A stretch of DNA of 64,000 nt from Microbacterium suaedae (GTDB taxonomy: Bacteria > Actinomycetota > Actinomycetes > Actinomycetales > Microbacteriaceae). The position numbers and the translations under genes were made by a program. Positions 52,496-63,702 of the stretch are shown piece after piece. The stretch lies in the NCBI RefSeq assembly GCF_003254645.1, contig NZ_PNFD01000002.1, positions 186,001 through 250,000 of the forward strand. Reading direction: 5' to 3'. Within the stretch, counting starts at the first letter, position 1. Each line of letters opens with the position of its first letter. The notes under the pieces are model-generated. The model was not told the DNA's origin, did not search any database, and worked only from the letters and a program-made list of their open reading frames with translations.

Positions 52496-53439
52496 GTCGA
52501 CGCCGGCCCCAGGCGGCAGTTGCGTCATCCCGCGGCGGGCTATTCGTCCGCCGCGGGATGACCGCGGTGCTGGCGGCGTCCTGCATGGTCACTCTGGCGG
52601 GGTGTGTGCAGGCAGACACGGGCGAAAACTCAAACACCGATGTCAGCGCCTACTTGCCCGAGCAGAACCTCACGCTCTGGACGATGCCACTTGACCAGTA
52701 CATGGTGACCAAGGCGCAGAGCCAGCGAGAGAGCTATGCGACTGCACTCCTCACCCAGGAGTGCCTTGACGAGCAGGGTTTCGTGAACCAGGTGCCGTCG
52801 ATGTCGTTTGTCGACGATCCTGACGACCTCGGGATCCGCGATGTCTTTACACCGGAGATCGTGTCGGAGTTCGGGTATCACTCTCCGGGTGTAATGCGAG
52901 AGGAGAACGCGGACTGGCAGGCGTATGCGAGTCGTCCGATGTCCGACGGGGAGGCGGTTGCTGTGGACGGCTGCGTCCGGGACGTGCTCGATGCCGGGCT
53001 CGTGAGGTATGAGAACCAGGTACTCAACTTCGCGACCGGTCTTGCACAATCCGCGTTCTCCGGCTCGCTACAAGCCCCGGAGGTCAAAGAAACGGCTACC
53101 GCGTGGAGGGAATGCATGGCGCCGAGGGGCGTCGAGGATCTCCCTGAGGACCCCTCCGGCATGCCGTCCGAATCGCTGTCGTCTCGGTTCGGCCTCGCAG
53201 CAACACCCGATGCCGGTCAGACCCTCACAGTGACGCAGGAGGAGATCGACCTTGCGAGCTTTGACGCGAAATGCCGGCAGTCTTCTGGATACGAGCAAGC
53301 ACGGTACCGCGCGGAGTGGTCACGTCAGGTGACATTGCTGGCGGAGAACCTCACCGCGCTAGAAGATGCGAAGTCTCAGATCGCCGACATCGACCGCTCC
53401 CTCAGCGAAGTGATCGCCTCTCATGCCCCGGCCGCTTAG
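52492..53439 (+). CDS. Putative lipoprotein
   Basis: 315 residues from GTG 52492, which overlaps the I36 stop (TGGTGA) and would couple translation; an ATG at 52558 is an alternative but is buried in a hairpin. Lipobox LAGC follows a hydrophobic stretch (MTAVLAASCMVTLAGC), so the mature protein would be attached to the membrane outside. The rest is acidic and likely helical, with paired cysteines. No family recognised. Placed between a secreted protein and an export system, so an accessory or immunity role is possible. Confidence 0.75.
   Translation: MSRRRPQAAVASSRGGLFVRRGMTAVLAASCMVTLAGCVQADTGENSNTDVSAYLPEQNLTLWTMPLDQYMVTKAQSQRESYATALLTQECLDEQGFVNQVPSMSFVDDPDDLGIRDVFTPEIVSEFGYHSPGVMREENADWQAYASRPMSDGEAVAVDGCVRDVLDAGLVRYENQVLNFATGLAQSAFSGSLQAPEVKETATAWRECMAPRGVEDLPEDPSGMPSESLSSRFGLAATPDAGQTLTVTQEEIDLASFDAKCRQSSGYEQARYRAEWSRQVTLLAENLTALEDAKSQIADIDRSLSEVIASHAPAA
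52524..52562 (+). terminator. Hairpin between the I36 and lipoprotein genes (attenuator)
   Basis: Perfect 15-bp stem (52524-52538 with 52548-52562, core CATCCCGCGGCGG) and loop GCTATTCGT, starting 28 bases after the I36 stop. No T-run. It covers the ATG at 52558. It may lower read-through so that the secreted protein is made in excess over the exporter. Confidence 0.65.
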
Positions 53440-54655
53440 CACAGGCCAGGAACGAACCACCACATCACCCCGGAGGCGAGGACGCGGCATCGTCATCGCC
53501 GCAGTTGTTGCGGTGGCAGCGCTCGCGTTGCTCGCCGCCGGATGGTTCGCCGCAGGGATGTTCCGTTCGCCCGAACAGATCGCTGCGGCCGCCTCGCCGC
53601 CGCCGCCCTCCGAAGTGACCGCCACCGTGGATCGGGGGGATCTTCGTGACGAGATCAACCTACAGAGCACTGTGAGACGAGAGCGGACAGAAGACGTCAT
53701 CATCCCCTCCGCTGAGGACACGCCGGTCGTCACAGCCAACCCGATCGATATCGGCGGCGAGGTGTTACCGGGCGCGCTGGTGCTCGAGGTGAACGGGTCA
53801 CCTGTGTTCGCGCTTCCCGGCGAGTTCCCGTTCTATCGCGACATCACACTCGGAGCGACAGGAACTGATGTCAGGCAGCTACAGGAAGGCCTCCGGAAGG
53901 CCGGTCTTGATGTCACCGTCGATGGAATGCTCGGCCCATCGACACGTGCCGCTGTCGAACAGCTATACCGCAACGCAGGCTATACGGCTCGGTCTGCTGA
54001 GGTCGAGGTACAACCGCAGCCGAATCAGGGAGAGGAAGCTGGCGACAAACCCGACGGCGGAGACGCTGTCGACGATGCCGTGAGGCAGAGGGAGGCACCT
54101 CGCGAGATCGTCGTCGTTGACGCATCGTCCTTTGTGACGATCCGTACCACGCCATCGTTTCTCACGACAAGGCCAGCGGTTGGCACGACCGGCGAAGACG
54201 CCACGAAGATCACCGTCACGAACGGCCCGCTGCTGGCATTCGCGTCCGTCACCTCGAGTACTGCCGCGATCCTCACTCTGGAGATGCTTGGAACGGCGAC
54301 GCTACCCGATGGGACGGAGATCGCTCTTTCCGTGAGCGCGCTCGGTTCCCCGGATGAAGATGGGATGGTCACCGCGACGCTGACTCCCAACGACCAGGCT
54401 CTGCCCGATGACCTCCTCAACGCCGAGTTCACCATCTCGCTCACTCGGCAACTCGCCGCCGAAGACGCGCTTATTGTGCCCACCCGCGCCGTTTCTCCAC
54501 AGGGGACGGGGCAGCAGGTCGTTCTCCGGCGCAGTGACGACGGCACTTTCTCAGAAGTCCACGTCGAAGAGATTGCAGCGCTCGGCGGGCGAAGTGCGAT
54601 CACCGTTCTCGACGACGGAGATCTCGCTGAGGGTGACGAGGTCATGGTCGAATGA
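53423..54655 (+). CDS. MacA-like periplasmic adaptor with peptidoglycan-binding domain
   Basis: 410 residues. N-terminal helix (about 24-45), then a beta-domain, a PG_binding_1 domain (LGATGTDVRQLQEGLRKAGL ... DGMLGPSTRAAVEQLY, about 150-180), and a C-terminal membrane-fusion-protein region (LIVPTRAVSPQGTGQQVVLR). Such adaptors partner MacB-like ABC transporters in Gram-positives. Overlaps the lipoprotein gene by 17 bases and its stop overlaps the next start. Confidence 0.85.
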   Translation: MPRPLSTGQERTTTSPRRRGRGIVIAAVVAVAALALLAAGWFAAGMFRSPEQIAAAASPPPPSEVTATVDRGDLRDEINLQSTVRRERTEDVIIPSAEDTPVVTANPIDIGGEVLPGALVLEVNGSPVFALPGEFPFYRDITLGATGTDVRQLQEGLRKAGLDVTVDGMLGPSTRAAVEQLYRNAGYTARSAEVEVQPQPNQGEEAGDKPDGGDAVDDAVRQREAPREIVVVDASSFVTIRTTPSFLTTRPAVGTTGEDATKITVTNGPLLAFASVTSSTAAILTLEMLGTATLPDGTEIALSVSALGSPDEDGMVTATLTPNDQALPDDLLNAEFTISLTRQLAAEDALIVPTRAVSPQGTGQQVVLRRSDDGTFSEVHVEEIAALGGRSAITVLDDGDLAEGDEVMVE

Positions 54656-56535
54656 TGCGCGAAGTGAAACTGTCGCGGGTCTCACGCGTCTACGGAACTT
54701 CGCCCACCGTGATCGCTCTCGATGGCATAGAACTCACCATCGGCCAAGGGGAGTTCGTCGCGATCCAGGGCGAGTCAGGCGGCGGCAAATCAACGCTGCT
54801 CAACATCCTCGGTCTCCTCGACACGCCCACAGGCGGGGACTACTTCCTCGGTGGACAGGCCGTCAGTGACGTCTCGGCGGGGCAGCTCCCGCTGACTCGC
54901 TCGGACTCGTTCGCATATGTCTTCCAAGCGTTCCACATCCTTGAACAACGTCCAGCGGTAGAGAGCGTTGAGTTGTCGATGCTCTACCGAGGAATCTCCA
55001 CACAGGTACGGAGAGACCGGGCACTCGACGCATTGACACAGGTCGGCATCGACCATCTCGCCTACACGGTCGGACGCAACCTCTCCGGTGGTCAGCGACA
55101 GCGAGTCGCCGTAGCGCGCGCACTCGCCTCCCGCGCCCCCGTGCTACTTGCTGACGAGCCCACAGGAAATCTCGATAGCCGGAACACACAGGCAGTGATG
55201 GAATGCCTCGAACGCGTACATCGCACCGGAGCGACCGTGGTCCTGGTCACCCACTCCCAAGAACTCGCTGCTCGCGCAGACAGACGCATTCAGGTTGCAG
55301 ATGGGAAGATCGTCGCAGACTCCGGACAGTCGTCGCCAGTCGCGCCACCGCCACCTGCGCCTGACGGAGAAGCCGGGCGTGTGAGACTACGGCATGCGCT
55401 GGCCGACGTCTGGGCGAACGTCACAAGCCGTATCGGCCGCACGAGCGGTCTCGTCGCCGCAGTCGCTGTAGCGATTGCTCTGGCTGTCGCCACATCGGGT
55501 CTGGCCTTCTCTGCCCAAGCTCAAGTCTCCGACACCTTCAACGCCGCTGAGAGCACCGATGTTTTCATGCAATGGGACGAACTCACAGGCGACACCGGCA
55601 CCGCCGAGAGCATCGTTCAACGGCTCGCAGCGCTGAACGGCGTCACGGCAGCGGGTGTCGTCTCACACCACGACGCACGCACCGTCAGTGCCTCTCCCGT
55701 GCGGCCGCCGCTTATGGCCCCTGTGCTCACGTACGAAGGGCAGCTCGAGGCCGCCCGTTTGGGTGTTGAATGGCCCGCTGCCCCCAGAAAGACACTCGGT
55801 GACGGCGAGGCTCTGGTCGGCCGCAACCTGGCGGATCAACTGCAACTCCCTACGCTCCCCACGACGCCCGTCATCGAAGTCGACGGTGCTCCGCTGTCCG
55901 TCGTCGGCATCATCGACACATCACCCAGGGCTCCGGAATGGCTGGGAGGTGTTGTCACCACCACCACCAGTGAAATCCGATTCGCTGACCGGACGATCTC
56001 CGTGACCGCGCTCGTCACCACCGCGACCGGGGCGGCGAACCAAGTGTCGCGCGAAGCACCGCTGGCCATCGACCCCTTCGCCCCCGACCGACTGGTCGTC
56101 AAACAACCCACTGACCCGAACTCGCTGCGAGCAACAATCGAAGGAAGCGTGCAGGCCTCCCTCATCGTCCTCACCGTCGTCGCGATGCTCGGCAGCATCG
56201 CCAGCGTCACTCTCGCTACCCTCGCCGCAGTTGCAGAGCGCCGAGGCGAGATCGGGCTTCGGCGAGCCCTAGGAGCCAGACGGCGAGACATCTGGTCGAT
56301 GCTCACACTCGAAGCAACGGCCATCGGCGTCAGCGGCGGAATGATCGGTGTCCTCCTCGGCCTGGGCGCGATCCTCGCCGTGACTATCGCCAGACACTGG
56401 ACACCAATCTTCGACGCACGCCTTGGCTTGGCGGCAATCTTCGCCGGTGCCCTTATCGGTATCGTCGGGGCTCTCGCCGGTGCCATGCGCGCGGTCCGTA
56501 TCGCGCCAAGCGAGGCGCTCCGCCCCGGAAACTGA
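54652..56535 (+). CDS. MacB-like ABC transporter (ATPase fused to permease)
   Basis: 627 residues. ATPase (about 1-230): Walker A GESGGGKST, signature LSGGQRQRV, LLADEPTGNLD. Then a membrane helix (about 260), an outer MacB-type core domain, and three C-terminal FtsX helices (about 500-610; LATLAAVAERRGEIGLRRALGARRRDI is the conserved link). Exports peptides or proteins, or transmits mechanical force. With the adaptor and lipoprotein it could act on the I36 proteins or on another small molecule. Lower GC at third codon positions than the flanking housekeeping genes. Confidence 0.88.
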   Translation: MMREVKLSRVSRVYGTSPTVIALDGIELTIGQGEFVAIQGESGGGKSTLLNILGLLDTPTGGDYFLGGQAVSDVSAGQLPLTRSDSFAYVFQAFHILEQRPAVESVELSMLYRGISTQVRRDRALDALTQVGIDHLAYTVGRNLSGGQRQRVAVARALASRAPVLLADEPTGNLDSRNTQAVMECLERVHRTGATVVLVTHSQELAARADRRIQVADGKIVADSGQSSPVAPPPPAPDGEAGRVRLRHALADVWANVTSRIGRTSGLVAAVAVAIALAVATSGLAFSAQAQVSDTFNAAESTDVFMQWDELTGDTGTAESIVQRLAALNGVTAAGVVSHHDARTVSASPVRPPLMAPVLTYEGQLEAARLGVEWPAAPRKTLGDGEALVGRNLADQLQLPTLPTTPVIEVDGAPLSVVGIIDTSPRAPEWLGGVVTTTTSEIRFADRTISVTALVTTATGAANQVSREAPLAIDPFAPDRLVVKQPTDPNSLRATIEGSVQASLIVLTVVAMLGSIASVTLATLAAVAERRGEIGLRRALGARRRDIWSMLTLEATAIGVSGGMIGVLLGLGAILAVTIARHWTPIFDARLGLAAIFAGALIGIVGALAGAMRAVRIAPSEALRPGN

Positions 56536-56684
56536 CTCTTGGGGTGACACGGACCCGTCCCCGCGAGTGTCCCCGTCCCGCGCTATCCGACGTCATCGTG
56601 TCGATCCCAGGGGAGATCAGGTTCGCAATCTGCATGAGTTGGCAAGGGGGCATTGCTCGAATTGCGCCTCGGGGTTAGCGTGAG

Positions 56685-56740
56685 GCGGAGCCCGTATCTG
56701 GGCTGACGAAGCGCCCACAAGGCGTGCGCGAACAAGGAGG
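56685..56740 (+). promoter_or_regulatory. Promoter region and ribosome site of the bkd-like operon
   Basis: TAGCGT near 56685-56690 is a possible -10, and AAGGAGG at 56734-56740 is a strong ribosome site 7 bases before ATG 56748. The 212-base gap after the exporter gene marks the return to chromosomal backbone. Confidence 0.45.
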
Positions 56741-56747
56741 TTCCGCG

Positions 56748-57866
56748 ATGTCGATAGCCGTGCCCCCACCCCAGACCGAGCTCGTCTCCGGGCTCGACGC
56801 ACCGCTCAGCGTCCTGCACCCCGATGGGTCCCGCCAGGAGAGCGAGATCCTCGACGAGCACCTTGCCGACGTGGATGAGACGGCGCTCACCGATCTCTAT
56901 GTCGATATGTCGATCGTCCGCCGAGTCGATCAGGAGGCCTTCGCGCTCACGCGCCAGGGCAAGCTCGTTCTCTGGCCGCCGCTGCTCGGTCAGGAAGCCG
57001 CCCAGGTCGGATCGGGGCGTGCCCTGCGTGAGACCGACTTCGTCTTCGGCTCCTACCGCGAGCACGCGCTCGCCGTGCTGCGCGGGGTCGGCTTCGCCGG
57101 ATTCCTCGGTGTGTGGGAGGGGCTGACGTTCTCGGGGTGGGACCCGCACGCCCATCACCTCGCGACGCCCCAGATCATCATCGGCGCGCAGACCCTGCAC
57201 GCGACCGGATACGCCATGGCGACTCGCATGGACGGCGCCGACGACGTGGCGGTTGCGTACCTGGGCGACGGTGCGACGAGCGAAGGCGACGTGAACGAGG
57301 CGATGGTCTTCGCGAGCACCTTCCGCGTGCCCGTCGTCTTCTTCTGCCAGAACAACCACTACGCCATCTCCGAGCCTGTGCGCGTGCAGTCCGACTTTCC
57401 GCTCGCACTGCGTCCGACCGGATTCGGCATCCCGGCGTTGCGGGTGGACGGCAATGATGTCCTCGCCGTTCACGCGGCGACCCGGATCGCACTCGCGCGA
57501 GCCCGTTCCGGCGGCGGCCCCACCTTCATCGAAGCCGTCACCTACCGCATGGGTCCGCACACCACGACCGACGATCCGACCCGCTATCGGCGCGACGAGG
57601 AGGTTGCCGACTGGCGCGAGAAGGATCCGATCCTCCGTCTCGAACGGCACCTCGAGAAGATCGGCGCACGCACCGACCGCATCCGAGAGGAGGCGCAGGT
57701 GCGTTGCGACGCGATGGCCCGTGAGCTGCGCGACGCGGTCATGACAGCTGAGGCTCCGGAATCCGCCACGATGTTCGATCACGTCTACACGCGTCAGACG
57801 GCGCGTCTCGAACGTCAACGCGCCGAGCATCTCGCCTTCGTCGACAGCATTGAGGAGGGCGCATGA
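56748..57866 (+). CDS. 2-oxo acid dehydrogenase E1 alpha subunit (branched-chain type)
   Basis: 372 residues. ThDP-binding GDGATSEGDVNEA and later RMGPHTTTDDPTRYR, typical of the branched-chain 2-oxoacid/pyruvate E1 alpha subunits. Together with E1 beta and E2 downstream it oxidatively decarboxylates branched-chain keto acids. ATG 56748 is preceded by AAGGAGG. Stop overlaps the E1 beta start. Confidence 0.92.
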   Translation: MSIAVPPPQTELVSGLDAPLSVLHPDGSRQESEILDEHLADVDETALTDLYVDMSIVRRVDQEAFALTRQGKLVLWPPLLGQEAAQVGSGRALRETDFVFGSYREHALAVLRGVGFAGFLGVWEGLTFSGWDPHAHHLATPQIIIGAQTLHATGYAMATRMDGADDVAVAYLGDGATSEGDVNEAMVFASTFRVPVVFFCQNNHYAISEPVRVQSDFPLALRPTGFGIPALRVDGNDVLAVHAATRIALARARSGGGPTFIEAVTYRMGPHTTTDDPTRYRRDEEVADWREKDPILRLERHLEKIGARTDRIREEAQVRCDAMARELRDAVMTAEAPESATMFDHVYTRQTARLERQRAEHLAFVDSIEEGA

Positions 57867-58882
57867 CGAGCAGCGGGATCGCCCTCGGCGCCGCCGTCGG
57901 ACGGGCTCTCGGTGACGCGCTCGAGTCCGACGAGAAGGTCGTCCTCATGGGCGAGGACATCGGTCGGCTCGGCGGAGTGTTCCGGGTCACCGACGGGCTC
58001 CAGGCGCGCTTCGGCAAGAATCGCGTCATCGATGCGCCGCTCGCCGAGTCGGCCATCGTCGGCACGGCCGTCGGCATGGCCTATCGCGGATACCGTCCAG
58101 TCGTCGAGATCCAGTTCGACGGCTTCGTGTACCCCGCCTTCGATCAGATCGTCGCGCAGGTGGCGCGGCTGCATTACCGCACGCAGGGTCGCGTGCGCAT
58201 GCCGCTCACGATCCGCGTTCCGTTCGGCGGCGACATCGGGTCCGTCGAGCACCATTCAGAGTCTCCCGAGTCGTACTTCGCGCACACTCCCGGTCTGCGC
58301 GTCGTGACCGCGTCGAGCCCGCAGGAGGCCTACTCGACGATGCGCGCCGCGATCGCGAGCGACGACCCGGTGATGTTCTTCGAGCCCAAGTCCCGGTACT
58401 GGGCGAAGGGCGACGTCGACACGGAGCTCACGCGCGACCTCGACACAGCGGCCGTGCTCCAGACCGGCCGCGACGTCACGGTCGCCGCGTACGGACCGGT
58501 CGTGAAGACGGTCCTGGATGCCGCCATCGCCGCGTCCGACGAGGGAATCGAACTCGAGGTGATCGACCTGCGCACAATCTCGCCGCTCGATGTCGACACC
58601 GTCGTCCGCAGCGTCTCGCGCACGGGACGACTCGTCGTCGCGCACGAGGCCGCGGCGGAGGCATCGGTCGCCAGCGAGCTCGTCACGAGCGTCGTGGAGA
58701 GGGCCTTCTCGTCGCTCCGTGCTGCGCCTGAACGGGTCACGGGGTACGACACCCCGTATCCGCCGTCGGCCATGGAGGGCGACTACCTGCCGAGCCTCGA
58801 TCGGATCCTCGACGCCGTCGACCGGACTCTGGGGCGGCGCTCGTCGCGTACTGGCCTCGAGTACGCAGGAGATGCGCGATGA
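57863..58882 (+). CDS. 2-oxo acid dehydrogenase E1 beta subunit
   Basis: 339 residues, transketolase-like beta subunit. Conserved LMGEDIGRLGGVFRVT, DAPLAESAIVG, EIQFDGFVYPAFDQI, and C-terminal domain IDLRTISPLD. Overlaps E1 alpha by 4 bases and E2 by 4 bases, so all three are coupled. Confidence 0.94.
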   Translation: MTSSGIALGAAVGRALGDALESDEKVVLMGEDIGRLGGVFRVTDGLQARFGKNRVIDAPLAESAIVGTAVGMAYRGYRPVVEIQFDGFVYPAFDQIVAQVARLHYRTQGRVRMPLTIRVPFGGDIGSVEHHSESPESYFAHTPGLRVVTASSPQEAYSTMRAAIASDDPVMFFEPKSRYWAKGDVDTELTRDLDTAAVLQTGRDVTVAAYGPVVKTVLDAAIAASDEGIELEVIDLRTISPLDVDTVVRSVSRTGRLVVAHEAAAEASVASELVTSVVERAFSSLRAAPERVTGYDTPYPPSAMEGDYLPSLDRILDAVDRTLGRRSSRTGLEYAGDAR

Positions 58883-60105
58883 CGACGTTTCACCTGCCCG
58901 ATCTCGGCGAGGGCCTGGACGAGAGCGAGATCGTCGAATGGAAGGTGTCGGAGGGCGACTCCGTGGCGCTCAACGATGTCATCGCCGATGTCGAGACCGC
59001 GAAGGCCGTCGTCGAGCTGACGAGCCCCTACGCGGGTGTCATTCGTCGCCTCCACGCGGCCGAAGGCGAGACGGTCGAGGTCGGCGCACCGCTCGTCGAG
59101 TACGACGTCGAGGGCGCCGAGGACCAGGCGCCGGATTCGGATCCGGCGCCGAGCTCCGCGGTCGCGGCGCACGCCGAGCCGGGCGGCGAGGCTGCGGCCG
59201 CTGCGACCGCCGACTCCGCCGGCGCGGCGCCGGACGGTGCCGACGGCGACGATCCCGCCGCCGCGACGGACACGGACGGGCGGGTCAGCGTGCTCGTCGG
59301 ATCCGTCAAGGCCGATCGGGGAGCGCGTCCGACCCGCCGCCCGCGCACCTTCGCGCAGGAGCCCTTCGTCCGTGACAGCGGGACGTCCGGCGCCCCCACG
59401 GCTCCCTCCACCTCGCGCCGGGAGCGCGTGTCGGGGCTGCGTCGTCGCACGGCGGAGGCCATGGTCTCGTCGGCCTTCACCGCCCCGCACGCGGCCTGCT
59501 TCCTGCAGATCGACGTCACCGATTCGGTGCGACTCGCACGCGATCTTGCCCCGTCGGCCCCGGAGGGCGCAGCTCCGTCGTTCCTCGGGCTCGCGTCGCG
59601 GGCGATCGTCCTCGCTGCCGGGCGCGTGCCGGGGGCGAACGCGACCTTCCACGCTGACGAAGAGGAGATCGAGTTCCACGCGCGCGTCAACCTCGGCATC
59701 GCGGTCGCAACCGATCGCGGACTGGTGGTCGCGAGCGTCGACGACGCCGATCGCCTCGACGCGTCCGAGATCACGCGCGGGATCGCCGAGCGAGCCGCGG
59801 CCGCGCGCGACGGGAGCATCACGCCCGAGGCGCTCACGAGCTCGACGATCACCGTCTCCAATGTCGGCGTCTTCGGCGTCGACGGCGGAATCCCGATCCT
59901 CAACCCCGGGCAGTCGGCCATCGTCGCGATCGGTGCCATCCGGCGGACCCCATGGGAGCACGAGGGGGAGATCGCGTTGCGCGATGTCTGCACGATCACG
60001 GTCTCGTTCGACCACCGCGTCATGGACGGCGCCGAGGCGAGCGCCTTCCTCCGCGACATCGGCGACATGCTCACCCGCCCGGGTCTCGCCCTGGCGCGCG
60101 TCTGA
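58879..60105 (+). CDS. 2-oxo acid dehydrogenase E2 (dihydrolipoyl acyltransferase), compact form
   Basis: 408 residues. One lipoyl domain (1-76; lipoyl Lys in DVETAKAVVE), an Ala/Asp-rich linker (about 80-185), and a catalytic domain ending with SFDHRVMDG (catalytic His). The usual peripheral-subunit-binding domain, which anchors E3 and E1, cannot be found in the linker. No E3 gene lies nearby. Length is at the low end for the family. Confidence 0.9.
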   Translation: MTTFHLPDLGEGLDESEIVEWKVSEGDSVALNDVIADVETAKAVVELTSPYAGVIRRLHAAEGETVEVGAPLVEYDVEGAEDQAPDSDPAPSSAVAAHAEPGGEAAAAATADSAGAAPDGADGDDPAAATDTDGRVSVLVGSVKADRGARPTRRPRTFAQEPFVRDSGTSGAPTAPSTSRRERVSGLRRRTAEAMVSSAFTAPHAACFLQIDVTDSVRLARDLAPSAPEGAAPSFLGLASRAIVLAAGRVPGANATFHADEEEIEFHARVNLGIAVATDRGLVVASVDDADRLDASEITRGIAERAAAARDGSITPEALTSSTITVSNVGVFGVDGGIPILNPGQSAIVAIGAIRRTPWEHEGEIALRDVCTITVSFDHRVMDGAEASAFLRDIGDMLTRPGLALARV

Positions 60106-60124
60106 CGAGGACTGAGGAGGCGAG

Positions 60125-61731
60125 ATGACGGAACGGCTCACGACCGCGGTCGATGCGCGCGGGGAGATCGGGGCGCGGCGGCAGGAGGCGATGCGCGCGC
60201 TCGTCGATGATCTCCGCGCGCGCCTCGCCGCCACAGCGAAAGGCGGTTCTTCGCAGGCCCGGGAACGCCACGCCGCCCGCGGCAAGCTGCTGCCCCGGGA
60301 ACGCGTCGACCGGCTGCTCGACGTCGGCAGCCCCTTCCTCGAGATCGCCCCGCTCGCAGCGAACGGCTGCTACGACGACGAGGCCCCGGCGGCCGGCGTG
60401 ATCGCGGGGATCGGCGCCATCTCGGGCCGCCTCTGCATGATCATCGCCAACGACGCGACGGTGAAGGGCGGCACCTACTTCCCGCTCACCGTCAAGAAGC
60501 ACCTGCGCGCGCAGGAGATCGCGCGAGAGAACCGCCTGCCGTGCGTCTCGCTCGTCGACTCCGGGGGCGCGTATCTGCCGATGCAGGACGAGGTGTTCCC
60601 CGATCGCGATCACTTCGGTCGCATCTTCTACAACCAGGCGACGATGAGCGCGGCCGGCATCCCGCAGATCGCGTGCGTGATGGGATCCTCGACCGCGGGC
60701 GGCGCGTATGTTCCGGCCATGAGCGACGAGACCGTGATCGTCGCCGACCAGGGCACGATCTTCCTCGGCGGCCCGCCGCTCGTGAAGGCCGCGACGGGGG
60801 AGATCGTCTCCGCTGAGGAGCTCGGCGGCGGCGAGCTGCACGCGACCGTGTCGGGCGTCGCCGATCATCTCGCCGATGACGACGCGCACGCCCTGCGCAT
60901 CGTCCGCGACATCGTCGCGACGCTGCCGCCGGATCCCGCTCCGCCGTGGTCGGTCGGAGAGCCGAGAGAGCCATCGGTCGATCCGGGCACGCTGTCGTCG
61001 GTCGTTCCGGTCGACCTGCAGACGCCGTATGACGTCCGCGAGGTCATCGCCCGCGTCGTCGACGACAGTGCCTTCCATGAGTTCAAGGCCGGCTTCGGAA
61101 CGACGCTCGTCACAGGCTTCGCGTCGATCTTCGGCCATCCCGTCGGCATCGTCGCCAATCAGGGGGTCTTGTTCAGCGAGAGCGCCCAGAAGGGCGCGCA
61201 CTTCATCGAGCTGTGCGATCAACGCGGGATCCCGCTCGTGTTCCTTCAGAACATCACGGGCTTCATGGTCGGCAGCGAGTACGAGCGCGGCGGGATCGCG
61301 AAGCACGGGGCGAAGATGGTCACCGCCGTCTCCTGCGCACGCGTCCCGAAGCTGACGGTCGTGATCGGCGGATCCTTCGGCGCCGGCACCTATTCGATGT
61401 GCGGCCGCGCATACGACCCGCGCTTCCTCTGGTTGTGGCCGAACGCCCGCGTATCGGTCATGGGCGGCCCGCAGGCCGCGAGCGTGCTCGCGACGGTGAA
61501 ACGCGAGCGGATCGAGGCGGCCGGAGGATCCTGGAGCCCCGACGAGCAGGCGGCCTTCGAAGAGCCCATCCGCGCCCAGTACGAGAGGCAGGGGTCACCG
61601 TACTACTCGACCGCCCGGCTCTGGGATGACGGCGTCATCGACCCCGCCGACACGCGGCGCGTTCTCGGCCTCGCCCTCGACGTGGTGGGCCGGGCGCCCC
61701 TGCCCGATGTGCGCTACGGCGTCTTCCGGAT

Positions 61732-61735
<4 letters not shown>
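60125..61735 (+). CDS. Acyl-CoA carboxylase beta subunit (methylcrotonyl-CoA type)
   Basis: 536 residues, carboxyltransferase. Conserved [60 protein letters not shown] and [16 protein letters not shown] match the MCC beta / AccD1 group. Acts with the biotinylated subunit encoded next in leucine breakdown. GAGGAGGCGAG ribosome site before ATG 60125. Confidence 0.92.
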
Positions 61736-63698
<1,963 letters not shown>

Positions 63699-63702
<4 letters not shown>

